DNA of 64,000 nucleotides, taken from positions 5,915,605 through 5,979,604 of the forward strand of contig OX442321.1 of the NCBI GenBank assembly GCA_949358305.1. Reading direction: 5' to 3'. The notes beneath the pieces were generated by a model. The model was not told where the DNA came from. It ran no database searches and saw only the letters and a program-made list of their open reading frames with translations. This DNA is from Strigamia acuminata. Taxonomy: Eukaryota > Arthropoda > Chilopoda > Geophilomorpha > Linotaeniidae. Shown one piece after another: positions 20,353 through 32,680 of the stretch (within the stretch, counting starts at the first letter, position 1; the number at the start of each line of letters is the position of its first letter). Position numbers and translations under genes: made by a program.

Positions 20353-20420
20353 CTCAGGATTCGAACACGCTACATCTAACTCCGAAAGCCAAAGCTAAAC
20401 CCAATGAACAACGAGCCCCA
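20353..20420 (-). other. tRNA-like module T8 (copy B only)
   Basis: Minus-strand head GGGGCTCGTTGTTCATTGGG; B box TGTTCGAATCCTGAG. No intact equivalent in copy A. Confidence 0.55.
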
Positions 20421-20645
20421 CAGTCACAGTGGTTTAGAAATGAGTATTGTAACATTAGAAACTACAAAGTATCAGCTGTCATACATGCCAATGTTTGCAA
20501 CCTTTACCGTTTAAGCCAATTTTTATATATTGAAATCTGGTCGTAAATATGAGGTTTTTTAGCACTTTTTAGTCCTCCTATCTACACTACCGTAAGTTTG
20601 AATAAGAATAATAAAATTTTAGAAATAAAAATGAAATTTTTTTAT

Positions 20646-20995
20646 ATTTTTTTTATTTATTTATTTATTTATTTATTTATTTGATCGCACTCCAAAGGAG
20701 TAAAAAGAAATGAGACACAAGTATGATACAATGATACAATGATACAATGATACAATGATACAATGATACAATGATTATTGAACCGATAATAAGTGACGAT
20801 GTAGGCGCCGATGGAAATGGCGGCAATGAGACGCACACATAGCTGACAAACATTCAAGGGCAGAGGAACGAAGCTCGATGGGGAGATTGTTCCAAGACGA
20901 GAAACAACGAAATGGGTAGACCAAAAACTGCACCGGAAAAGTCTACTTTCCAATCTTATGTGTTGTTTACCAACACGCTGTGACCTAGTGTGGCC
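20646..20995 (-). mobile_element. LINE 3' end with (AAATA)-type tail
   Basis: One minus-strand frame reads FRCFSSWNNLPIELRSSALE, the WNxLP signature near the C-terminus of many non-LTR reverse-transcriptase ORFs. It is followed by a 3' UTR with the ACTCCTTTGGAGT stem and an AAATA-type tail (TTTA repeats at 20650-20682). A 9-bp ATGATACAA microsatellite (20723-20772) lies inside. It is 5'-truncated where it meets satellite array C. Confidence 0.75.
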
Positions 20996-21001
20996 AAGAC
21001 A

Positions 21002-21856
21002 GGAGGCAAAAGCGTGGTAAAATGTGTGCAAAAATTTGGCACAATGTCTGCAAAAACTTGGCAAAATGTGTGCCAAAACGTGATAAAATGTGTGTAAAAC
21101 TTGCCATAATCTGTGCAAAAACGTAACAAAATGTATGCAAAAACGTGATAAAATGTGTGCAAAAACGTGGTAAAAATTGTTGCAAAATCATGGTAAAATG
21201 TGTGGTAAAAACGATGTTAAGTGTGTGCAAAAACGTGGTAAAACGTGTGCAAAAACGTGGTAAAACGTGGTAAAAATTGAGTGCAAAACCGTGGTCAAAA
21301 TTGGTGCAAAAACCATGATATAAAATGTATGCAATAAACTGGCAAAATGTGTGGAAAAACGTGGTGAAAATTGTGTGCAAAATCGTGGTAAAAATTGTTG
21401 CAAAATCATGGTAAAAAGTTTGGTAATAACGTGGTTAAGTGTGTGCAAAAACTTTGGGTACTTTTGGTGCGCAAAAACTTGACAAAATGGGTGCAAAAAC
21501 TTGCAAAATGTATGCAGAAACTTGACAAAATGGGTGCAAAAACTTGGCAAAATGGGTGCAAAAACTTGGCAAATTGTGTGCAAAATCTTGGCAAAATGGG
21601 TGCAACAACGTGGTAAAATATCTGCAAAAACTTTTCAAAATGTGTGCAAAACATGGTACTAGTAAAATGTGTGGAAATACGTGGTAAAAATTGTGTGCAA
21701 AATCATGGTAAAAATTGGTGCAAAATCATAGTAAAATGTGTGATAAAAACGTGCAAAAACGTGGGAAAATGTCTGCAAAAACTTGCTATAATCCGTGCAA
21801 AAACGTGGCAAAATGTATGCAAAAGAATGATAAAATGTGTGGAAAAACATGGTAAA
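21002..21856 (-). repeat. 22-bp satellite array C (inverted)
   Basis: Same 22-bp family on the minus strand, more diverged, with CATGGTAAAATGTG and CTTGGCAAAATGGG variants. A distinctive interruption at about 21450-21485 (GTACTTTTGGTGCGC) matches in inverted form the one in array A at about 6785-6812, so A and C share an ancestor. Confidence 0.92.
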
Positions 21857-22057
21857 CTTTTTACATCGAGATAAGTGAACATGCAATTAAATGCGACAAA
21901 ATAAACAAAGGAATGCAAAGTGCTTCTATTTACAAGCAACGCATTAATAACGGATCCAAGCTAAAAGCCATGCACAGAACGCCAACATAGGGTACGTTTA
22001 TGCTTTGGGGCGGCAAAACAATCGCAAGGAGCGCAAACAAATAATTGTGGTGACATA

Positions 22058-22582
22058 CAGTGGTGGAAAAAAGTTTGAGACCACTACAGGTTTTTTAGTT
22101 GCAAGTCAAATTTTGATACCAATTCTTGCAGTTGTTACACCAAATTCTCATTTGTTTCACCCCCACATTCTGAAGCAATATACTACTCTTCTTCCATTTA
22201 GAGATGAATTTAATGTTCCAATGTTTGAATTTCACCATATAATGCACGTACCCATGCTAAGGACAACACCAAATAATCTAAAATATTTAGTTAATCCAAT
22301 GACAAATAGGTTCATTATAGTTATTAGAACGAATAGGAATCATACCAAACATTAGAAATGAAAATTGGTTATACTCTGTATTTTTGATGATTTAGAGCAC
22401 ATGGTCTCAAACTTTTTACCAGCATAAATGACATTTTTTGGACAATTTTTTTTTATTTCTTAAATTTGATTTGAGTTATTATCTTAGAATTTTAAACAAT
22501 GCTTTATTGTCATGATATAAACCTGTAAATAAATTTTCAAGTCAAAAAACCTGCAGTGGTCTCAAACTTTTTTCCACCACTG
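22058..22582. mobile_element. Tc1-type element remnant/MITE
   Basis: Terminal inverted repeats CAGTGGTGGAAAAAAGTTTG, extending to GAGACCACT, flanked by TA at 22056-22057 and 22583-22584. 525 bp, with no transposase catalytic motifs in any frame; the open frame across its left end is not convincing. Confidence 0.88.
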
Positions 22583-22755
22583 TATTTCAAGACTAAGCAT
22601 GTTCATGACCGTTGTTGTCATGTCAATACTTTTGTTAAGTACCGAATAAATATTCGAGTTCGTTATGTTTGCATTTTGTCAATTCTGAGTATTTTTTCAC
22701 CTCCAATAATCACGCTAGACCGGAAAAGCGTGACATTACACAGTCGATCAAACCA

Positions 22756-23520
22756 ATATCGGGGGAAGAAATCGGGGAAATAAATCGGGGAAATAAATCG
22801 GGGGAAGAAATCGGGGGAAAAAATCGGGGGCACAAATCGGGGGAAAAAATCGGGGAAAAAAAATCGGAAAAAAATTGAGAAATTTTAACTGAAATATTTG
22901 CGTTCAGTATTAATAAATAAACCCGGATCGCAGCAAACCACAGTTCAATAAAAAATAAAAACAAGAAAACAAAAAACTACGTTTTTGGAAAAAGGCTTTT
23001 AACTTAACCTGTTAACATCTTTCCAAAGTATTCTATTTCATTCAAAATTTGCACCAGCCTGTATCTTTTATTTTTCGATTTGGTCAAGAAAAAGTACTGT
23101 TACGATCCACCAAAGTCGGCGATCGCATGGCAAATTCAGTGGGAAATTTGAAAAAAGACTAATTTCAAAAACTGACCGATTGGAATGTTTAAATAAAGTT
23201 TCCTACGTGTAATTTGCTGCTGAAAACGATGACGTTGTTAGTTTTTTAATTAAATGTAGTTAAGAGGGAGAAATCAGGAAATTACAGCGAACATTGAACA
23301 AACCGGAGCGCCACCTGGCAGAGTAAGTCATTGTCCGGTCAGGTCACCTAACTGAAATGTAATGTAATGGAATGGAACTGTGTAATTTTGCAAAAAAAAT
23401 AAGGAAATTTGAATGAAATAGAATACTTTGGAAAGATGTTAACAGGTTAAGTTAAAAGCCTTTTTTCCCCCAGATTTTCCCCCCCCCCAGATTTTTCCCC
23501 CCAGATTTTTCCCAGATTTA
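22756..23520. mobile_element. Foldback element with G-rich / C-rich repeat ends
   Basis: Left: about ten copies of AAATCGGGGGAAA-type units (22756-22876). Right: TCCCCCCAGATTT-type units (23467-23520), the inverted counterpart. Between them lies a perfect-looking inverted repeat of about 60 bp (22989-23050 and 23405-23466; AAAAAGGCTTTTAACTTAAC at the ends). No coding capacity. Confidence 0.75.
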
Positions 23521-26500
23521 ATGGCAATTATTCCAATAAAAATCACTGCTAGATTTGTAAAATTCTCGGTATTTATGATCAACTTTGTGTCTATAAATTA
23601 TAATTATTATATTCTTGCCGTTTTTTAAAAAGGGAGATGAAGAAGTGTGTCTGATTATCCCCAATGATTCGACTATCCGAGGTGCAAATTAATGTTTTTA
23701 AGTGGCTGATGTGAATAAATTGTACATCGACATTTAGTGCGTCGAGAATAATAAAGCAAATTGCAATTGTATTATACAGAAATTAAAAATTTATTTTGAA
23801 CGTAACCATAAACCGACATGATTTTCTAAATGTTGAAAACTTGAACAAAATAACGATTGAGCACAAAAATTTAAATACAAAGAAATAAAACCTTTGTAAA
23901 AATGATGACAGTTCTGTCGGCTGCAACAAGTCTTGTTGTCTTCCGCCACCGGAAATATACAGGCAACCTATCTTCGACCTTGTGAATATAATTTCAATTT
24001 TTAATTATAAGAGACATTGTTAAATAAAATTACATTTCTAAAATCGAAAACAACCCAACATTGCACAATTTAATTAAACAAAATTAAGAAAACCATAAAG
24101 AAAAAGCAAAAATAAAATAAAAGCACATTGCCCAATAATGTTGTAACATCAACATTCTTCCAGCCCACTAAGCATGTTTTCATTGGCAACACAAAAAGCA
24201 CGACACGAGGGAAAATAACATCCAAATCCAATTTATTGCCACGACTAACTTGAAATCAAATCTCTCTCACTTGGGCGGGTGATTGCGAATTGCGAGACAG
24301 AAAGAGAGAACAATTACCTAAGTGACAACTCTCGAATTGCCCGAAAACGTTTTAATAAATCAAAACCAATCTGTCATAATGGAAAATCCGTGTCAAATTG
24401 TAAATACCTTTTACTCCGCACTCATCAAACCTCGGGGGACCGATAATTAGACGAAGGAAGGACTTTGCCGTTAAATCACCACCACAATCCCGCCAATCAG
24501 TGCGCGACCAATTTCACCCATTAGCGCCCTCTAGAGACCGAAAACCAAACAAACTCCTTACACATTCCCTCCACAGATGTCACGACCCGTCCCGCTAACC
24601 AAAAACTCATCAAAAAACCTCAACAACCAAGCACAACTTACTTCATTAGTCAGACATGACAACCATTTGTTCCCTCACATCATTTATTAATACTTCCATT
24701 TCAAATGATCATTTTAATCGATCATTCATTTGACCAATTGTCCATTCAGCATAATTACTTTTCCTCAAACATCATTCAAGACGATGCAGTCGTTGGAGCA
24801 GCAGAACAAGCGAATTCAAAGCGAGTAATGACCAAATACACGAGGGATAGCAATGATAAACCAGTGCAGTGGATCGTGGCGCTGTCTGCTTCTCTTCTCT
24901 CTCTCTCTCTCTCTTCTCGAGTTTATCTGATGCCAGCTACTATGATCCAAGCACGGCCACACACTATCGGCCTTCGCCATCGGACCGTCTCTTGTTGCCA
25001 TTCTTCATTCTTTGTTGATGGAAAAGGCGCAGATGGCAGGTCGAAGAGTAATAAAAATAAAAAATAAAGAGAAAAGAGAGAGAGAGAGAGAGTGGAGAGG
25101 AGAGTGAGCGAGGGCTATGCCAGATGTGACTAATCACGCATGCAATCCTCGGATTACTTTCCATAATTTCCTATTAAATGGATCAAACAAATGGAATGGG
25201 CTGGGGATGTGGGGGGATAAGGAATGGTTAATTGATGGGTTCAAAGGTCCCTGGTGCATTATCAGACTTGGCCTCGGGCGCAACGAGCTGCAATTTCTCT
25301 TATTACTTTTGGCAAATTAAAAATTTAGAATTTTGGAAGAAAAGAACATGGTTTACATTTCAGCATTTTCTTTAATTAATCATAAGTCGGGATGCGGAAA
25401 GGTTGCGGGGGGAAAAAGTAGTTTCACTTTACGAGAATGCTTTTAATAGTGTTTGATGAATTTAAGGCGGAGAAGTTGGACGTGATGCGGCCAAATACTG
25501 GCAAAGGTTATTTCAATAATCAGTTAAAAGCGCAACTTGACACCGTTTTGACGTATCGTTTAAAAGTGATGTGTTAAACCGAATCCAAAGGTCGAAATAA
25601 AACTAATTAGACAACTTGGAACGTATTTTCCACAATTTCTTTATTTTACAAAATCATTCGTTGAATGGCGCCATCTGATGTGCTTAAAAGTAATTTTTTT
25701 TTTTTTAAATTTAAATTTATGAACAAAATTAAATTATATTTGAAAAACAATGAAAAACCGGACTTGTTTTTGACTGCCCATCGAAAGAATTTCCCCCTTA
25801 AAGAGATAGTCGAAAGGAATCCTAGTCAAAAATTTCTCATAGAAAAGACGACAAGACAGCGGAAGAAAGAATTCAGAAATCGCAAAAAAAAAATTTCAAA
25901 ATATCTTAAACCTGAACAAAACATTAAATAAACAATTAAACAAATAAAATAAAAAATCACAACAAAAAAAAAATCACAGAAAAAAAAATTAAAAAACAAC
26001 CTTTGTAGTCAATTCCCATCTTCATTATTCTTCCCGACGATTAAATCCACAAACAAACCCAAAAAAAAAAAATTAAAAAAAAAACCAAATAAACAAACAA
26101 AAAACACTTCTCATAGAATGTTAGCGGTAAAAAAAGTGCGCACACATTTCGGGATTTAGCTCATCACGAGACATTTCGAAAAGCGATGCAGCGAATTCAT
26201 TGATCGAGTCGAATTAAAATAGAAAAACTCCCCCGTTCCCAAACTAATTTAAGCTACTTTTACCGACTAATGGCTTTGGTGAGAATCTTCGAGTGCTAAA
26301 ACCAGATCCTTTTTTCATTCCCCTCCCCTTCCCCCACCTTTGCACAAATTATTAGAGCGACTTTCCCATCGTTTTCATCTTCATTTCTATTTCTTTCTCG
26401 CACTGCGACGAGACACCCAATTTAAAAATGATTCCTCCTTCAATTTATCTTCATAAACTCTTCATTGCGAGTGTCAATTTAATTTCCAAACTCAATTGTT

Positions 26501-29040
26501 TCGCTGCAAACGCAAAACAAGTCCATAAAAAATCTCCTCCCATTCTCTTATCGGTCTAAAACTGATCGATAAACAAACTTGCACGTCACGTCACCCAAAT
26601 ACCCAACAAAAGCCCCTTCACCCACCGATTCAACAATCTACGAGCATTAAATTGCCGCCTTAGCCCTCAACTAGGCAAATTCAAATCCCCACCATAAGTT
26701 ACGCAAACAAGTAAAAACCAGCTCGCAAATTTCAATCCAATACAACTAAATCTTTTCACCGAGAAAAAATCCCATAATTCAATTATAAGAGTCGAGCATG
26801 GCCGATCAAAGTGAATTGAAATAAATAAATAAATAAATAAAAATTCGAAGCAAAGAAAACAAACTTTATCCTTCCTTCCTTTCCAATAAAAGCTAAGGCC
26901 GAGGCAAAACAAACGAAAAAATATTTCCGCAATCGCAGTCGCGACGCACTAAAAGAACAAACACCTGCTTTCATTTTTCTTTTATACCAGAGAATTAAGA
27001 GCGCAAAGGCAAAGCCAACTCCCCGACTCCCAGGCGCAGCTCGACTTTAATATACCAGGCCAAATGTCACTCGTCATCTCCCGCTACGTTTATAGCCACA
27101 GCAAAAATACCCAAGAGAGAAAAGGCAAAAAAAAATAAAAAAAAATCTACTTCAACCAATGAAATGTCTCTCCTTTACACTACGAGTTGTCGGTCATAAA
27201 TGTCTGACAACCGTCGACACAGCCATGGCAAAACACGCATAAAAATACACACTCCCAGCCCTTGTTTTCACTTTTAAAGATGAAAAATTCAACAAAAAAC
27301 ACCGAGAAAATTTCCAAAACAAATGAAAATATAATAAATTTATTTATTTTCACAAACATTTTCCCTTTGAACCTCCAAATCACGAGATTTGCCATAAATT
27401 TATTAGCGAATATCAAATTTGTACATGATTATATCCGCACATACTCAATTCCAATTTGCCCGCTCCCTGTGAGCGCATTAGTCACTAAGACTCGTTAACA
27501 GGGAAGGGAAAAAATAATAGGACAAATTTTAAATTCCGAATTTCTAACGAGGAAGTGAAGGTGTCGGGTTGCGAGTGAACGACAAGCGAGTCGCCGCACA
27601 CGTCTTTCATTGCATCGCTTCCCGGTAATCCTTTATGGTGAGGTCCACGAAAGGCACACGTGTAATCCAATCGATCAACCGTGGATTACATTGCATTTTT
27701 CCTCCAATAATCTTTTCGCTACACAGAAAAGGCGAGTAAAGACCTGTTCCGTCTTATTTAGATTATTTTATATTTTTGTATTTTTTTATTTTTCAATTTG
27801 TCAATTATAAAAATGTCTGTAAATGCCAAATGGGATAAAATAAGTGAGTTAGTGACGGTTGAGTTGGCTGGAATGATATGATAACTTGTTTTGGATTCAT
27901 CTAGCATGAAAAAGAGAACAAGTTGTTTCTATTGATCTACGGGGAAATCAATAAGTTGAAAAATAAATTTTTTAAATTTATTATACGAATTGTTAAATAC
28001 AACGCGAGTCAAATTTGTGCAACGCACAATGCACAATGCGCAAAATCAAATCAATTCTAATAAAAAATAAAAACCGTTCCATCAATTTTTAAAACTAAAA
28101 TAATAATAAAAAATTGAAATAAAAATTACTTTCACGTCCAACCAAACTTTAATTGAAAAATTACTCAAAACCGAAAAATCCAAACTTTCCAATTCCATCT
28201 AAAAGTCAGACCAAAAAAAAAAAAAAAAAAAAAAAAAAACGAATTCCAACAAATTCCAAGGCACTCAAACTGTACTCGTCCTCAAACCAATTCAGCTTTT
28301 TTCGTATACGTCAAGTTTAAAGTGGCAAAAACCTCTGCCGAGAGACGTAAAAGAAAAACAAAACTAAAAATATCCCCCCGCCTCCAAATAAACACAAAAG
28401 GCGAAATATTTTAACAACGAATTTGATTCGTCGAGTAAAAAAAAATAAAAATAAAAATCGCACAATTTTAGGTGCACGAAACTCGAGTTTGGTTTGACCG
28501 GCACGTGGCACGTGTCAAATGTCAAATGTCGCATGAGTGGCACGTCTTTACCCCAATATAATCTTTATGACAAACAATTTCTCTGTACACACAAGGATTT
28601 CCTCAAACTGGATCTCATTCTGGTCTATTTCCAGTCGGACTCGCTCGCCCCCGAGTGGAAATCATCATCAGCTCGTCTGTCATTTGACAAATTGAGTCTC
28701 AACCAGGATGACAGTTATTTTCGCTGCACGACAAGAAACAGCGCAAATTCCAGCACCAGAATTAAACTATGGTCCATAGGGGTCTCCGGAAGATCCATCA
28801 TTCCGCCGATTAAACGGTAACCGATTGCAACAGTTCTCCACTAAAGTTTGATTCGTCGAATCAACAGAACCACAAACCCACACGTCGTCTATAAATATAC
28901 ACCCCAAACTCAACAAACAAAAGTGCAATTATAAATAGCGCAGAAAAGACATAAAGAGTCTTCAAATTGTAAACGGTGGTTTCTAAACTTTGAACGATAT
29001 CCAAATTTTACAATATCGCCAATACCGATTATCATCCGAT
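23521..29040. other. Non-coding stretch, no gene supported
   Basis: AT-rich with (CT)n at about 24895-24915, (GA)n at about 25073-25092, (AAAT)n at 26820-26842 and poly-A at 28213-28239. Small open frames lack family motifs. A CTCTAGAGGGCGCTAATG motif (minus strand, about 24522-24540) resembles a CTCF core. Confidence 0.6.
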
Positions 29041-29044
29041 ACCA

Positions 29045-29215
29045 ATACCTGCTAAAATCAACTAAAATCAATTAAATTTCAACAAAATTTCAACTAAAAT
29101 CAGTTAAAATCAACGAAAATCAGTTAAAATCAATTAAATTTCAACAAAAATCAGTTAAAAATCAGCTAAAATCAATTAAATTTCAACTAAAACCAACTAA
29201 AATCGATGAAAATGT
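29045..29215 (+). repeat. Degenerate ATCAATTAAATTTCAAC minisatellite
   Basis: Irregular tandem units alternating AAAATCAGTTAAAATCAA and TTAAATTTCAACAAAA. No coding signal. Confidence 0.75.
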
Positions 29216-32104
29216 ATAAAATTATGACCAAAACTAACCAAACCCACAAAATTGTAGCGAAAATCACCAAAAATCAATAAAATTTTACATAAAACCAAAA
29301 GACCCACTCACAAAAATCAACAAAACCGAACAATTTATTCTCATTCCAAATAAAAAAATTGGGAAATTTCAATTTTTCCAGACATTTGTTTTATTCGCTC
29401 TTTTTCTTCTTTCCTTTTCATTTTGTTTAGACTCGAGCGGAACACAGCAGTAAAAATAAAAACCTCAGATTGCACTTCAACATGTACTCGAGAGAATATT
29501 CCAACATTCTCGTAAAAATCGCACGTTTTAACCGAAATAAATAAATAATTTCCTCCATCTACATACACTTCTCAACATTTCATTTCAAATTGCCAATTAT
29601 AAATTCCCTCCTCTCCAATAAAAAAAAAAAAAAAAAAATTAAATTAAATCACACACACCGACAATTGACATCCACACAAGCCGAATCCCCCTTCGCTCCG
29701 TCCGCCCGATAACAAGCGGAGTGGACGTGCGCCATTCGAGATTAAAATTTACGCGCCCTGTTTATCCCATATTCGAGTCGTTTCGAATTTGCGGTCGCGT
29801 ACTTCTCGCCGGCCAACACGCTTTTATTCCGCGATTTATTCCAACACTTCCCTCACGTTCGGGCGTCAAACGTCACACTCGGACGCAGCCTCATCTACAA
29901 CGAGTCTTCAAGCCGTCGATGCAAACATCATTTGCAACGGAATTCGATAAAAGTTTGCATCAGTCAGCCATTTACAGCGACTTAGTAGATTTCCGCGTCA
30001 TGATCACTGCGTTTAATGCCCCAACGAGCCTTCCCCCTCGTTCCAAAACTCCTACATTTTCTCTCTCCCAACACCAAAAACCCTAATCTAATTCTCTTTT
30101 TTTTCCCCCTCACACTTTTTTTTATTTTATCTCACTTGGCTACTTTGTGCTTTAATCCATTTTTAAATGTGTGTTTCTTTCCCACTCCAACTTTTCTTTC
30201 TTCCCTCCCAAAAAAAAGAAAAAATCCAACAAAAAAAAATTTAAATGAGATTGAATTTAATTAATCACTAAATCCAGGAAGCAAAAGACGGTTTTCTTTC
30301 ACTTGGAGAAATAAATTAAAACGCAGCTCAAAAGACGTATAGAAATTAGATTTGTAAAGTTTCCCCGATAAGTCGACGAATAAACGAGCTTTTTTCCATT
30401 TTTAAATTGGGGATTAATTATTGGCGCCCTATTTTCTTTGGTACATACACTGAAATAGCGTAATTATACACTATTTTCTCTTCTAGTTGCACTACTGAAG
30501 TTTACACATCTTTGTAGACCACTTTACTACAAATCGACACCAAAAAAACCTGCAACACCAACTCAAAATCAAATTTACAAAATTTAATTCACAAAATAAA
30601 GTACAAAAAAATAATAAAATGAAAAAATTGTCATAGCCATAATGTTCAGCCAGGTACTGACTTGTGAGAGAAAATATCTGGAAAGAAAATTTAAAAAAAA
30701 TTGTTTCATTGCGAAGACTTGTAGTCAGATTTACGATATTACAAGGAACAAAAAAACAAAAACTAAAACTATAATGACGTCCCACGATGAAACTTCGCAC
30801 CATTAAACATTAAACACTGATCACAATCTGTACACATTAATTTTACACTATTTACATGCTTTTACACACTAATTTTACACTATTTACACTATTTGCACAT
30901 CTTTACACACCAATTTTACACTATTTATACGTCTTTATACTAATTTTACACTATTTACACGACTTTATACTTCTTTTACCCTATTTACAGGTCTTTACAC
31001 ACTACTTTTACACTATTTACACTTCTTTACACACTAATTTTACACTCCTTACACTTCTTAATAGAAACAGTTAATAATTGATCATGATTGATTCCAATTT
31101 CATTCCAAATGTTGCAACTTGACATTAAAGAATATGTGTATGGATGCCAGACACAAGATCCTAAAACAGTCAATCCTTTTAAATTCCAAAACAAATCCAC
31201 ACTCGAATCAATAAAAAACCCATCACCATCCACTTCAATTATTAACAACATAATCACCGTATCTCCCCTCAATTAAACCACCTTAAACTCATCATCATCA
31301 CTGCAACGACGCAGCAATCACCGCACACTCCCAACCTGACAGTCAATCAAACATATTTACATCCACGCATGACTCACCACCGTCCATCACTAATTAAAAC
31401 TCGACGAAACACGATCCATCTATCCCTCCCCATAATCAAAACCCTTTCAGTGCGCCTCCATTTTTAATCACACGTGAAAAATCAATCCACTTGAAATCTC
31501 GTCAAAAAACACGGTGGCGGCCATTCGGCGCTGGCAACGAGATGACCGGCGCGTACACCTGCGGCCAATTGCATCTGCAGTAAAATGGCATCGTGCACCA
31601 ACTACCAGCACATGGCCACGCAGTAATAAGAAGGGAAAGAGATCAAATCACCCTCTTCCATTACCCCCCGCACCACGTTACCTTTTTCTATTTGATTGCA
31701 GCAATACAAGGGAAGAGAAGAGAATGGCCAGCGCCAATTTCTCTACACAAATTTCCAACTTGCATCATCGTTTCGCCGTTGTTATGGCAACGTGTGATGT
31801 AGGGATGCTGCAACTTTGACCTGAACATTACACGGAGGAAATCGTATCAACTTCCGATATCGATTTCCAACTCAAAATATTTGCGAGAGGAAAATAAAAA
31901 ATATTCCATGTACGGACCGTGGCCGGAATAGCGTGCACGCCTCGAGGTGTGTGCCTTGAATTAAAACTCACGATCACGAGTTTATGCCCAGTTTTCCGTG
32001 AACTAACTTGCATTGATTTTCTCGAAACTATTCTTTTTCTTAAATAAATGTTTTTAAAAAATAAATAAAACCGGAAATGCAAGTTTTCACCTAAAAAAAC
32101 ATTA
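29216..32104. other. Non-coding stretch with TTTACACTATTTACAC minisatellite
   Basis: Tandem TTTTACACTATTTACAC-type units (about 20-30 bp) at 30840-31066. A relatively GC-rich patch at 31515-31820 has open frames on + without recognisable domains. Nothing else is supported. Confidence 0.6.
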
Positions 32105-32680
32105 AAAAGCATCGAAAATTTGATTAATTTTGTGGTTTTTCCAATTAATTTTCAATAAAACCTCAAAATTTCAATCATTTTCTGCATTTTTCCAATTAAT
32201 TTTTAGTAAAACCCCAAAATTTCAATCATTTTCGTGCTTTTTCCAATTAATTTTCATAAAAACCCCAAAATTTCAACCATTTTCTGCAAAATGCAAGTTT
32301 GCACCTAAAAAACAGTAAAAAAATCGAAAATTTGATTAATTTTGTGCTTTTTCCAATTAATTTTCAATAAAAACCCAAAATTTCAATCATTTTCTGCATT
32401 TTTCCAATTAATCTTCACTAAAACCCTAAAATTTCAATTTTTTCTGCATTTTTCCAATTAATCTTCAATAAAACCTCAAAATTTGATTAATTTTGTTCTT
32501 TTTCCAATTAATTTTCAATAAAAAACCCAAAATTTCAACCATTTTCTGCAAAATGCAAGTTTTCACCTAAAAAACAGTAAAAAACATCGAAAATTGGATT
32601 AATTTCGTGCCTTTTCCAATTAATTTTCAATAAAAAACCCAAAATTTCAACCATTTTCTGCACTTCTCCAAACAATTTTC
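32105..32680 (+). repeat. About 50-bp tandem repeat
   Basis: Units contain TTTTTCCAATTAATTTTCAA then AAACCCCAAAATTTCAATCA then TTTTCTGCA. About ten imperfect copies, with a longer composite period where GCAAGTTTTCACC is included. Confidence 0.85.

Larger units (their letters stand above)
18684..20420. repeat. tRNA-like cassette, copy B (eight modules)
   Basis: Direct-orientation homologue of 8890-10826. Plus B boxes are at 18730, 18888, 19050 and 19704; minus B boxes at 19790-19804, 19988-20003, 20194-20211 and 20355-20368. It has the same order and strand pattern (four + converging on four -), the same linkers and the same T-runs. It differs by a longer minisatellite, no MITE, and an extra eighth module that is decayed or lost in copy A near 10860. 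Confidence 0.85.

Noticed and set aside
8890-20420. Calling the modules functional tRNA genes
   Set aside because: B boxes and A-box-like heads are present, but acceptor stems do not pair and no clear anticodon arm is visible.
22005-22355. 116-codon frame overlapping the Tc1-type element
   Set aside because: Crosses the element's terminal repeat, has no transposase motifs and no homology I recognise.
28494-28820. 108-codon frame
   Set aside because: No domain, no splice context, mixed composition; likely chance in a slightly GC-richer patch.
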